From: CAYMZB01 sp964394845
GTDB lineage: Bacteria > Patescibacteriota > Microgenomatia > Daviesbacterales > UBA10151
Length of the DNA: 14,897 nucleotides
Assembly: GCA_964394845.1 (NCBI GenBank)
Contig: CAYMZB010000023.1
Location: forward strand, 1-14,897
Direction of reading: 5' to 3'
Part shown: piece by piece, positions 1 to 5,157 of the stretch
Numbering within the stretch: position 1 is the stretch's first letter
How the letters are laid out: the number at the start of each line of letters is the position of its first letter
Made by a program: the position numbers and the translations under genes
The notes under the pieces: generated by a model
What the model was told of the DNA's origin: nothing
What the model saw: only the letters and a program-made list of their open reading frames with translations
Database searches by the model: none

Positions 1-21
1 GGAGCTTTTCTGTCTGTATGA
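1..21 (+). CDS. atpG: Probable 3-prime end of atpG (ATP synthase gamma), partial
   Basis: Frame 1 of the first 21 bases reads G-A-F-L-S-V followed by TGA. This stop overlaps the atpD start as ATGA at 18-21. The gamma subunit gene normally precedes atpD, and gamma subunits usually end in a helix with a Gly-Ala-rich tail, so the reading is plausible. Only six codons are visible, so the identity rests on position and on the 4-base overlap typical of translational coupling. Confidence 0.45.
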   Translation, partial: GAFLSV

Positions 22-1409
22 AAAAAACGAAAAATAACGAAGATGAGGGCATTATTATAAGGATTCAAGGTCCGGTTGTTGACGTTAGATTCGCTAAAGC
101 ACTTCCCTCAATCAATGAAGCACTAAAGGTGCTGTTATCAAACAAAGAAGAGTTAACGCTTGAAGTTGCTTTCGCCTTGGGAGACCACGAAGCAAGAACT
201 CTGGCGCTAGGCCCTACTGACGGACTTTCTCGAGGCATGAAAGTATTTTCGACCAACAGCCCGATCAAAGTGCCTGTTGGCAACAAAACGCTGGGAAGGA
301 TTTTTAATGTGCTTGGAAAAACAATAGACGGACAGGGACAGCTTCCAAAAACCGTTATAGAAAATCCAATCCATCGTTTACCTCCGCCTTTTACGGAGCA
401 GGAAACAAAACCGCAGGTTTTAGAGACCGGGATAAAGGTAATTGATCTTATTGCTCCGTTTACAAAAGGAGGAAAAATAGCCATTTTTGGAGGCGCTGGA
501 GTAGGCAAAACCGTCATAGTAAAAGAGCTTATAAGAAACATCGCGATGGAACACAAAGGCCACTCTGTTTTTGCCGGTGTAGGAGAAAGGACAAAAGAAG
601 GAACAGATCTCTGGCTTGAGATGAAAGAAGCAAAAGTTTTGGACAAAACCGTCATGGTCTTTGGCCAGATGAATGAACCTCCTGCTAATAGATTCCGGGT
701 CGGTCTTACAGCCCTCACCATGGCAGAATATTTTAGGGATGAAAAGAAAGAAGATGTTCTGCTTTTTATAGACAATGTATTTAGGTTTGCACAGGCCGGG
801 ACAGAAGTGTCGGCCCTTTTGGGAAGAATGCCCTCCGCTGTTGGCTACCAACCAACGCTCGCCACCGAAATGGGAAAACTTCAGGAGCGAATAACTTCAA
901 CCAAAAAGGGCTCTATAACTTCTGTACAAGCTGTTTATGTGCCGGCTGATGACTATACTGATCCGGCTCCAGCAGCGACTTTTGCTCATCTTGATTCGAC
1001 CATTGCCTTGGAACGGGCTTTAACAGAACAGGGTTTATATCCTGCAGTTGATCCTCTTGCTTCTTCATCAAGAGCCTTGGATCCTCAAATTGTAGGAGAC
1101 GAGCATTATAAAGCAGCGATAGAAGTCCAAAGAGTTCTGCAAAGATATAAGGATCTGCAGGATATTATTGCTATTTTGGGTATTGAGGAATTGTCGGATG
1201 AAGATAAACTTATGGTTGCCAGGGCCCGTAAAATTCAAAGAGCCTTAACTCAGGCATTTTTCGTCGGTGAAGCATTTACAGGAAGAAAAGGAAAATATGT
1301 GCCTGTTAAAGAAACAGTAAAATTATTTAAGGAAATTCTGGAAGGATTGCACGATTCTAAATCCGAGCAGGATTTTTATATGATAGGTGGAGTTGAAGAT
1401 CTAAAGTAA
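18..1409 (+). CDS. atpD: F1 ATP synthase beta subunit
   Basis: Catalytic beta subunit of the F1 head, which makes or hydrolyses ATP at the cytoplasmic side of the membrane. At 463 residues it has the usual family length. Visible motifs are the N-terminal beta-barrel start (IIIRIQGPVVDVRF), the Walker A loop GGAGVGKT at 158-165, the catalytic glutamate E190 in GERTKEG, the Walker B stretch ending LLFID near 248-252, the segment SALLGRMPSAVGYQP near 265-279, and the DELSEED-type torque lever as EELSDED at 390-396. The start ATG overlaps the preceding TGA stop, so translation is probably coupled to the gene before it; a GGAG at 1-4 lies rather far upstream to act as a ribosome-binding site. The next ATP synthase gene, atpC, is not adjacent but follows 3.3 kb later behind an inverted gene block. 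Two bases separate the atpD stop from the tail of the opposing gene. Confidence 0.98.
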   Translation: MKKTKNNEDEGIIIRIQGPVVDVRFAKALPSINEALKVLLSNKEELTLEVAFALGDHEARTLALGPTDGLSRGMKVFSTNSPIKVPVGNKTLGRIFNVLGKTIDGQGQLPKTVIENPIHRLPPPFTEQETKPQVLETGIKVIDLIAPFTKGGKIAIFGGAGVGKTVIVKELIRNIAMEHKGHSVFAGVGERTKEGTDLWLEMKEAKVLDKTVMVFGQMNEPPANRFRVGLTALTMAEYFRDEKKEDVLLFIDNVFRFAQAGTEVSALLGRMPSAVGYQPTLATEMGKLQERITSTKKGSITSVQAVYVPADDYTDPAPAATFAHLDSTIALERALTEQGLYPAVDPLASSSRALDPQIVGDEHYKAAIEVQRVLQRYKDLQDIIAILGIEELSDEDKLMVARARKIQRALTQAFFVGEAFTGRKGKYVPVKETVKLFKEILEGLHDSKSEQDFYMIGGVEDLK

Positions 1410-1411
1410 AA

Positions 1412-1837
1412 CTAAGATTCTACTTGGTCACGCCTTCGGTCTTGTAAATGCATAATTCTTGATCCTAAATGATAACCCCAAGATCTTCTTCTAAGCACAG
1501 GATAATACAAATCTATATCTGGAAACTCCCCTAATAACCTTGGGACAACTCGACTTGGTGAATAACCCATTCTGGTAAGTTGTATCGTCCTAAGATAAAT
1601 ATCTTTAAGCTTTGAAACTGTTTCATCAGCGGGAGCAGCTGTAAGAACAGTAAGTCTATCTCTCCAACCCTCAATCTGTAAAACTTTTCCATTTGGTCTA
1701 TTATAATCTGGATCTTCCTGCATAGTCTCAAACAGTCCCAGATCCGCAGCTAATTGAGCAGATGTTAGGTAAACGTCCTCAGAGGTTAAACCAAATTCTC
1801 CTCTAGCAATAAGTGGTAATTTTCTTTCTCTAACCAT
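1412..1837 (-). CDS. Hypothetical protein, 141 residues
   Basis: I do not recognise this protein. From the chosen ATG (1835-1837) it is 141 residues, soluble, with no signal peptide or membrane segment. The C-terminal third is rich in Arg and aromatic residues (PVLRRRSWGYHLGSR), which could bind nucleic acid, but this is a guess. An upstream in-frame ATG at 1888 would give 158 residues. That extension starts MFYTCIPASKRAK and is translated from the dispersed repeat at 1854-1878, which also appears in frame before the DUF5678 gene, so I take the extension to be non-coding. The gene is convergent with atpD (2-base gap) and follows the retropepsin gene. On the minus strand a TTGCAT and a CAAAAT 17 bases apart lie upstream as a weak promoter candidate. 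Confidence 0.6.
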   Translation of the reverse strand: MVRERKLPLIARGEFGLTSEDVYLTSAQLAADLGLFETMQEDPDYNRPNGKVLQIEGWRDRLTVLTAAPADETVSKLKDIYLRTIQLTRMGYSPSRVVPRLLGEFPDIDLYYPVLRRRSWGYHLGSRIMHLQDRRRDQVES

Positions 1838-1853
1838 ACTAAGTGTTGATTTT

Positions 1854-1878
1854 GCTCTTTTAGAGGCTGGGATGCAAG
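1854..1878 (+). repeat. Dispersed repeat core, copy A
   Basis: This 25-base core is nearly identical to 2504-2528, with a single C/T difference (GAGGCTGGG here, GAGGTTGGG there). Its last 15 bases, AGGCTGGGATGCAAG, recur at 3049-3063. Read on the minus strand it sits between the retropepsin gene and the 141-residue gene. Its inner part CTCTTTTAGAG is a small palindrome. Confidence 0.75.
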
Positions 1879-1895
1879 TATAAAACAATTATACT
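1877..1895 (-). other. Hairpin abutting repeat copy A
   Basis: AGTATAA (1877-1883) and TTATACT (1889-1895) form a perfect 7-bp stem with loop AACAA. It begins on the last AG of the repeat core and covers the retropepsin stop codon (1889-1891). It lacks a clear U-tract on either strand, so a terminator role is uncertain; a recombination or processing site is an alternative. Confidence 0.5.
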
Positions 1896-2287
1896 CTTGA
1901 GTAAAGTTCGATTTCTTTCTTCAATATATCAAACTTCACCACATATAAATCAAAAAACCCATTTTGTCCTAAAACCCCATAAGCAAATTCTCCCATCTCC
2001 TTCATAAAGCCTACTCTAACAGATTCATGTAATATTCCACTAACTCTTATGTCCAGATAGTGAAAATAAATAGTTTTATCTTTTCCTCCTATTCCTGCGA
2101 TTTTCCCCTTTTCACCTTTATGTAAATCTATTTCCAAAATATCTGCTATGACAGAGGAGAAAATATTTGAATCCGCCCCTGAATCAATTAAAACCTCATA
2201 AAGCACTAAAATACCTTTGTGAACAATCTTAATAGGGATTACAGGACGGAGGATATTTTTACTGTATGTTTTATAGGGAAACTTCAT
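1889..2287 (-). CDS. Retropepsin-like aspartic protease, 132 residues
   Basis: A single-domain aspartic protease of the retropepsin fold, expected to work as a homodimer with one catalytic Asp per chain. The motif IDSGAD at 34-39 carries the catalytic D35-S36-G37-A38 (DSGA in place of the common DTGA). The C-terminal part has the hydrophobic-hydrophobic-Gly motif VLG at 105-107, followed by FDLYVVKFD and a final strand. There is no signal peptide, so it should act in the cytoplasm. Its ATG (2285-2287) overlaps the TGA of the DUF5678 gene as ATGA, so the two are co-translated. I recall the same pairing from other CPR genomes but cannot verify that here. The substrate is unknown. A regulated processing or toxin-antitoxin-like role for the pair is possible but unproven. 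Confidence 0.8.
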   Translation of the reverse strand: MKFPYKTYSKNILRPVIPIKIVHKGILVLYEVLIDSGADSNIFSSVIADILEIDLHKGEKGKIAGIGGKDKTIYFHYLDIRVSGILHESVRVGFMKEMGEFAYGVLGQNGFFDLYVVKFDILKKEIELYSRV

Positions 2288-2481
2288 ATTCCACTACCTA
2301 CATATGTAATTAATTTCGGCGGCATTTTTGTTAAAATAGGTTCAGGATATTTCTTTTTAGCTTCCTCCCAAACTTTTTTAGCATTTTTACCGGCTGTAAT
2401 TACTGTTATCTCATCACTTTCTAAAGCTACCCAGAGCCCTTTATGTTTTTTATAAATCCTGCTCCAATCTATTGCTTTCAT
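2284..2481 (-). CDS. DUF5678 family small protein, 65 residues
   Basis: Matches DUF5678 by pattern: a start of the form DWxxIYKKHKGLWVALESDE, then ITVITAGKNAKKVWEEAKKK, then PEPILTKMP. The family is small, of alpha/beta type and of unknown function. I chose ATG 2479-2481 because the family begins at this point and because a TATAAT (2488-2493, minus strand) lies six bases before it, giving a leaderless transcript. A longer in-frame reading from 2556 would add the residues CIPTSKRA, which are translated from repeat copy B and are probably not coding. The stop overlaps the retropepsin start by four bases, making a tight two-gene operon. Confidence 0.75.
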   Translation of the reverse strand: MKAIDWSRIYKKHKGLWVALESDEITVITAGKNAKKVWEEAKKKYPEPILTKMPPKLITYVGSGI

Positions 2482-2487
2482 AAAAAC

Positions 2488-2493
2488 ATTATA
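2488..2493 (-). promoter_or_regulatory. -10 element for the DUF5678-retropepsin operon
   Basis: On the minus strand TATAAT is followed by GTTTTT and then ATG (2479-2481). Transcription would therefore start at or next to the start codon. No convincing -35 hexamer is visible at 16-18 bp, and no Shine-Dalgarno sequence is present. Confidence 0.55.
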
Positions 2494-2503
2494 CACCATG
2501 TGT

Positions 2504-2528
2504 GCTCTTTTAGAGGTTGGGATGCAAG
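2504..2528 (+). repeat. Dispersed repeat core, copy B
   Basis: Second copy of the 25-base core, in the same orientation as copy A and 650 bases from it. It lies between the coiled-coil gene and the DUF5678 gene. Translated on the minus strand it gives CIPTSKRA, compared with CIPASKRA at copy A, which explains the misleading N-terminal extensions of both downstream reading frames. Confidence 0.75.
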
Positions 2529-2554
2529 GTACAACCATGTAAACTGGTTGTACC
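2528..2554 (-). other. Perfect 9-bp hairpin abutting repeat copy B
   Basis: GGTACAACC (2528-2536) and GGTTGTACC (2546-2554) are exact reverse complements around a 9-base loop. The stem starts on the last G of repeat copy B and lies 14 bases from the end of the coiled-coil gene. There is no U-tract, so it is not a classical intrinsic terminator. Confidence 0.6.
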
Positions 2555-2567
2555 AAGAGATTAGTAT

Positions 2568-2876
2568 TTAATACTGCGCGGGGAGTTTGGGGAGGCCTAT
2601 ATGAGAGCGAATCTTGTTGTGCTCTTCCTTATGTTCGTTTTCCCTCTCGTCCATTTTTTCTTTTATGTAAGTCGTATCATCCTGCAATGCCCTGATTTCC
2701 TGATGCATTTCAATAGCTTCTGCTGTCAAAGCATCAGTTTTTTGGTCAACTCTTTCCAATTTTTGATCAACTCTTTCCAAATGCTTATCCATAGAGTTTA
2801 GTCTGTCATTTAGCGGATTAAAAAAATCCGTTAGCATATCACCAATTTTAATAAAGTCTTCTTTAGTTAAAGCCAT
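2568..2876 (-). CDS. Small coiled-coil protein, 102 residues
   Basis: A cytoplasmic, highly charged protein without signal peptide. Residues from about 19 to 80 show heptad-like spacing of hydrophobic residues (LNDRLNSMDKHLERV, then a direct repeat KLERVDQK/TDALTAE), so a long coiled coil is likely. The C-terminal end is basic and His-containing and finishes GLPKLPAQY. I do not recognise a specific family; short coiled-coil proteins like this recur in CPR genomes. The ATG (2874-2876) has AAGG directly before it, too close for a normal ribosome-binding site, and a TAAATT five bases upstream that could be a leaderless -10. It is bounded by repeat copies B and C with their hairpins. Confidence 0.65.
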   Translation of the reverse strand: MALTKEDFIKIGDMLTDFFNPLNDRLNSMDKHLERVDQKLERVDQKTDALTAEAIEMHQEIRALQDDTTYIKEKMDERENEHKEEHNKIRSHIGLPKLPAQY

Positions 2877-2904
2877 ACCTTAATTTACTTTGTTTTATTG
2901 TTCA

Positions 2905-2932
2905 AACGCAATACCCTTTGCGTTGAGCAAAG
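2905..2932 (-). other. Two competing hairpins upstream of the coiled-coil gene
   Basis: AACGCAA (2905-2911) pairs with TTGCGTT (2918-2924). CTTTGC (2916-2921) pairs with GCAAAG (2927-2932). The two stems share bases 2918-2921 and cannot form together. Neither is followed by a U-tract. They lie in what would be the leader of the coiled-coil gene if transcription starts further upstream. Confidence 0.4.
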
Positions 2933-2984
2933 TAGAGAAGCTCATACAAGCGGTAGCGAGTACTCTGCGAAGAAGAGAAAACAA

Positions 2985-3018
2985 GAACGATACCGCATGC
3001 GTGAGCTTGCGGTAGTTC
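2985..3018 (-). terminator. Hairpin with T-rich tail, possible terminator
   Basis: TACCGCA (2991-2997) pairs with TGCGGTA (3008-3014). GAAC (2985-2988) and GTTC (3015-3018) extend the stem past a 2-base bulge. On the minus strand the hairpin is followed by TTGTTTTCTCTTCTT, so it could end the transcript coming from the carbonic-anhydrase-like gene. That gene stops about 170 bases earlier, which is far for a dedicated terminator. Confidence 0.4.
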
Positions 3019-3048
3019 ATTTCCTGATTCAAGTGTTAAAATTTAATT

Positions 3049-3063
3049 AGGCTGGGATGCAAG
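3049..3063 (+). repeat. Dispersed repeat core, copy C (partial)
   Basis: AGGCTGGGATGCAAG matches the last 15 bases of copy A exactly, in the same orientation. The GCTCTTTTAG half present in copies A and B is missing. It lies between the carbonic-anhydrase-like gene and the coiled-coil gene. Confidence 0.65.
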
Positions 3064-3101
3064 GGATCTAAATCTTTGGGTACATTATTATTTGATCTCT
3101 T
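3061..3101 (-). other. Imperfect hairpin abutting repeat copy C
   Basis: AAGGGATC (3061-3068) pairs with GATCTCTT (3094-3101) with one G-U pair. After a bulged T, AAAT (3070-3073) pairs with ATTT (3090-3093). The loop is 16 bases. As at copies A and B, the stem begins within the final AAG of the repeat core. Confidence 0.45.
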
Positions 3102-3191
3102 CGAATTTCGAATATAACTTTCATGCCTGTTTTAAGATTCATTTTTTAAAGTTACAATACTAACAAGGAGTCTAAAACGATAGCAACTTCT

Positions 3192-3557
3192 TTAGGGAAT
3201 TTCTTCAAAAGCGCCGTTTAAATGGAGATAATAAAGTCTTATCTCAAGTTTTGGGAATGCCTCATTTATTTTTGTGCGGGCATGTATTAAATCATGAATA
3301 TGTTTTTCATAAGTTCCCTCTTTTCCGTAAGCTCCGCAATCCTGATGATTAATTAAAACTGCTTCTCTTATTTTGTGAAGGTCACGCGCAATTTTAACTT
3401 GATCAAGTAACATTTTTAAATCTTTAGATGCTCCTGCTATTGAGGCTCTGTCAAATGTGTCAGGTTGAAAATTTTTATCAATCCAGTCTTCAATCTCTTC
3501 CTGAAGCCTGTAATCTATACAAGTTACAATAATTGCTTGAGCTCTAAGTTTCCCCAT
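3192..3557 (-). CDS. Beta-carbonic-anhydrase-like zinc protein, 121 residues
   Basis: The pattern C13-I-D15-Y-R17 followed by H71-Q-D-C74-G matches the zinc ligands (Cys, His, Cys) and the Asp/Arg dyad of beta-carbonic anhydrases, which hydrate CO2 to bicarbonate. The chain is only 121 residues, much shorter than the usual 180-220. It keeps the Rossmann-like core but lacks most of the N-terminal helical arm used in dimer formation, so enzymatic activity is uncertain; it could be a zinc-binding relative. No signal peptide. The start ATG (3555-3557) has TATAAA (3565-3570, minus strand) seven bases upstream, again a leaderless arrangement. It follows the transglycosylase-like gene by 30 bases, behind that gene's hairpin. 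Confidence 0.7.
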   Translation of the reverse strand: MGKLRAQAIIVTCIDYRLQEEIEDWIDKNFQPDTFDRASIAGASKDLKMLLDQVKIARDLHKIREAVLINHQDCGAYGKEGTYEKHIHDLIHARTKINEAFPKLEIRLYYLHLNGAFEEIP

Positions 3558-3564
3558 AATAATA

Positions 3565-3570
3565 TTTATA
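3565..3570 (-). promoter_or_regulatory. -10-like element for the carbonic-anhydrase-like gene
   Basis: Minus-strand TATAAA followed by seven bases and the ATG at 3555-3557. The region is AT-rich and no good -35 hexamer is seen, so support is limited to spacing like that of the neighbouring genes. Confidence 0.35.
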
Positions 3571-3582
3571 TGCCTTCAATAA

Positions 3583-3607
3583 ACCCATTATGCTGCTTTT
3601 AATGGGT
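3583..3607 (-). terminator. Likely intrinsic terminator of the transglycosylase-like gene
   Basis: ACCCATTA (3583-3590) and TAATGGGT (3600-3607) form a perfect 8-bp stem with a 9-base loop. On the minus strand the hairpin spans the last codons and stop of the transglycosylase-like gene and is followed by TTATTG, a weak T-rich tail. Confidence 0.5.
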
Positions 3608-4658
3608 ATGCCTTTCTGTATTCCTTATCTGCTTTCATAACATTTTTAGCATGTTCCTCGTTGTTGTTCCAACTTTTTAAAGCTTGAAGGATTCTATTAT
3701 CATCACCTGCTAAATAGCCTTTTCCTGCGAGGATCAGCGCGCTTGCAACAAGAGACGACTTTATATCAAAAACATTAAACGGTTGAGGCGGAAATATGTT
3801 GTTTGCTAATTCCTCACGAATTTCGTTAGCCGATGAGGGCATAAGCTGCATAGGACCAAGGGCTCCTCCGCTTGCCTGAGGTCCTTGAGGATTTTCGGAT
3901 CCAGGAACATGGTTTGTGTTATATGATAGTCCAAGCATATGATTCGCCGACTCAATGAGTTGGTTGAGTGCATCTATTTCGTTTGGATAATCAACAGCAT
4001 TGATTTCACCAATGGCGGGGAACTTTCCGATATTCTCAAAACCTTCTGATTCAATATGTGCAAGTTTAGCCATCCCGTAAGGGCTAATTATCATCTCGTT
4101 TGCTGGGGAATTTTTTTTATAAACGCCTGCCTCTTGCAGTATATATATTGTACTAACCCAAATGTTATAAGTGTCTATACACATAGCCAGGCTTTCCATT
4201 CTGATACCATTTTCTATTGCCCAGCGTCTATCCCGTATACTCAGTTTTTTTAAATTAGGATGCCCGTTCTCGCGCAATTCCCATCTTTTAGACAATAATT
4301 GTCTCCTTAAATTCCGGCTAACGACTATACTTAAGCTTTCATCAATTTCCTCCAAAGAATGTGTTTTGTTGACTAATTCTTGCTCTGCTGTTTTTCGAAC
4401 ATCTGATTTTTTATCAATATCTAGGGGGGTGTTTAAAACTTTTTCTGCATAAGACAGGTAAGTGTGTTCATCTGAAGGGTTTACTTCGTGTACTGTAGCT
4501 TGGTTACCTTCTACAGGAGTATTTTTGGGAGGATCTTGGCGTTTTTGTGTTAATGCAGTAAAAGTCGCAGGGGCTAGAGCAGTTGCAGCGGCTATCATTC
4601 GCAGCGCACTTCTTCGTGTATGTTTTTTAACAGGTCTTTCACTAGGAATCTCACTCAT
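3588..4658 (-). CDS. Secreted lytic-transglycosylase/lysozyme-like protein, 356 residues
   Basis: Probably cleaves or binds peptidoglycan outside the cytoplasmic membrane. The N-terminus has a basic stretch and a twin-arginine-like motif T14-R15-R16-S-A-L-R20 followed by an Ala-rich hydrophobic segment (21-38), so export by Tat or by Sec is likely. After a charged helical region (about 60-180), the SLT-like catalytic part shows HIESEG at 201-206 with E203 as best candidate for the catalytic acid, GALGPMQLMPSSA at 265-277 matching the G-x-x-G-L-M-Q-x-x-P signature, and a helix with ALKSWNNNEEHAKNVM at 326-341 in the place of the usual AYNAG motif. The last motif is degenerate and an approximately 55-residue insert separates the first two. 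The gene has its own promoter, divergent from atpC, and probably ends at the hairpin 3583-3607. Confidence 0.75.
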   Translation of the reverse strand: MSEIPSERPVKKHTRRSALRMIAAATALAPATFTALTQKRQDPPKNTPVEGNQATVHEVNPSDEHTYLSYAEKVLNTPLDIDKKSDVRKTAEQELVNKTHSLEEIDESLSIVVSRNLRRQLLSKRWELRENGHPNLKKLSIRDRRWAIENGIRMESLAMCIDTYNIWVSTIYILQEAGVYKKNSPANEMIISPYGMAKLAHIESEGFENIGKFPAIGEINAVDYPNEIDALNQLIESANHMLGLSYNTNHVPGSENPQGPQASGGALGPMQLMPSSANEIREELANNIFPPQPFNVFDIKSSLVASALILAGKGYLAGDDNRILQALKSWNNNEEHAKNVMKADKEYRKAYPLKAA

Positions 4659-4665
4659 TAATGAA

Positions 4666-4694
4666 TTATTAGACTACTTTCTGTATAATATCAA
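4666..4694 (-). promoter_or_regulatory. Promoter of the transglycosylase-like gene
   Basis: On the minus strand TTGATA (4689-4694) and TAATAA (4666-4671) are separated by exactly 17 bases. Seven bases follow before ATG 4656-4658, so the transcript should be leaderless. The -35 shares one base with the -10 of the divergent atpC promoter. Confidence 0.6.
4684..4689 (+). promoter_or_regulatory. -10 element for atpC
   Basis: Consensus TATAAT ends 11 bases before the atpC ATG, which predicts a leader of only about 0-5 bases. There is no Shine-Dalgarno sequence and no clear -35. It would let atpC be transcribed independently of atpD. Confidence 0.5.
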
Positions 4695-4700
4695 GCACCT

Positions 4701-5111
4701 ATGGCGCAATTGAATTTAAAAATTGTTACCCCTGAGAAGGAAGTATTAAATGAGGAAGTTGATCAGGTTAATGTTTCAACATCGGAAGGTGAGATAGGTA
4801 TTCTTCCAAACCATGCAAATTTAATGGCAAAACTAATTCCAGGTGAATTAAAAATAAAAAAGTCAGGTAAAATATCCTATTTTGCAATTGGGGAGGGATT
4901 TTTGCAGATTGAAAATAATAATTTAACAATAATGACAGATCTTGCACAAAATGCGCAGGAAATTGACGAAAAAGCAGTCGAAGCCGCGCGAAAAAGAGCT
5001 CAAGAAGCTTTAGAGCAAAAATTAGGTGATGAAGAGTATGCCCAAACTTTAGCTTCACTTGAAAAATCACTGGCACAGCTTAAAGTAAAAAGAAGGCACA
5101 GAGTCAGATAA
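4701..5111 (+). CDS. atpC: F1 ATP synthase epsilon subunit
   Basis: Epsilon subunit of the F1 central stalk, which couples rotation and can inhibit ATP hydrolysis. At 136 residues it has the normal length. The N-terminal beta-sandwich carries the family hallmarks: a start of the form LNLKIVTPEKEV, then the stretch SEGEIGILPNHANLMAKLIPGEL around 29-51, and FAIGEGFLQIENN near 67-79. The C-terminal part (about 90-130) is the two-helix domain, rich in Ala, Glu and Lys (AARKRAQEALEQKL). It ends in a basic tail KRRHRVR. It is separated from atpD by 3.3 kb of opposite-strand genes and so must rely on its own promoter. It is followed after 46 bases by the envelope cluster. Confidence 0.95.
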   Translation: MAQLNLKIVTPEKEVLNEEVDQVNVSTSEGEIGILPNHANLMAKLIPGELKIKKSGKISYFAIGEGFLQIENNNLTIMTDLAQNAQEIDEKAVEAARKRAQEALEQKLGDEEYAQTLASLEKSLAQLKVKRRHRVR

Positions 5112-5122
5112 GTTTGAATGGT

Positions 5123-5151
5123 TTGACAAATGGGGTAAATATGGCTAAGTT
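5123..5151 (+). promoter_or_regulatory. Promoter of the 424-residue module protein
   Basis: Consensus TTGACA (5123-5128), a 17-base spacer, then TAAGTT (5146-5151), and six bases to the ATG at 5158. This predicts a leaderless transcript starting at the start codon and marks a separate unit from atpC. Confidence 0.6.
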
Positions 5152-5157
5152 AGACTC

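Larger units (their letters stand above)
2877..3191. other. 315-base non-coding stretch with several inverted repeats
   Basis: No plausible gene. It holds, from left to right, two mutually exclusive hairpins (2905-2924 and 2916-2932), a strong hairpin (2985-3018), repeat copy C (3049-3063), its imperfect hairpin (3061-3101) and two adjacent TTCGAA palindromes (TTCGAATTTCGAA, about 3101-3113). I see nothing in the remaining part up to 3191. Confidence 0.6.

Noticed and set aside
65..851. Long minus-strand open frames opposite atpD
   Set aside because: They overlap a complete atpD with all catalytic motifs and encode no recognisable protein.
1851..1878. Repeat core as a conserved promoter with TTGCAT as -35
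   Set aside because: Only copy A has a -10-like hexamer (CAAAAT) at 17 bp; at copies B and C the same distance gives CACACA and TTAACA.
18..2286. Alternative genetic code with UGA as glycine
   Set aside because: TGA ends the DUF5678 frame at the expected family length and appears as the stop overlapping the atpD start.
1854..3101. Classical integron attC sites
   Set aside because: No recognisable conserved R-prime/R-double-prime core boxes in the right arrangement and no integrase in the window; I keep only the cassette-like logic as a finding.
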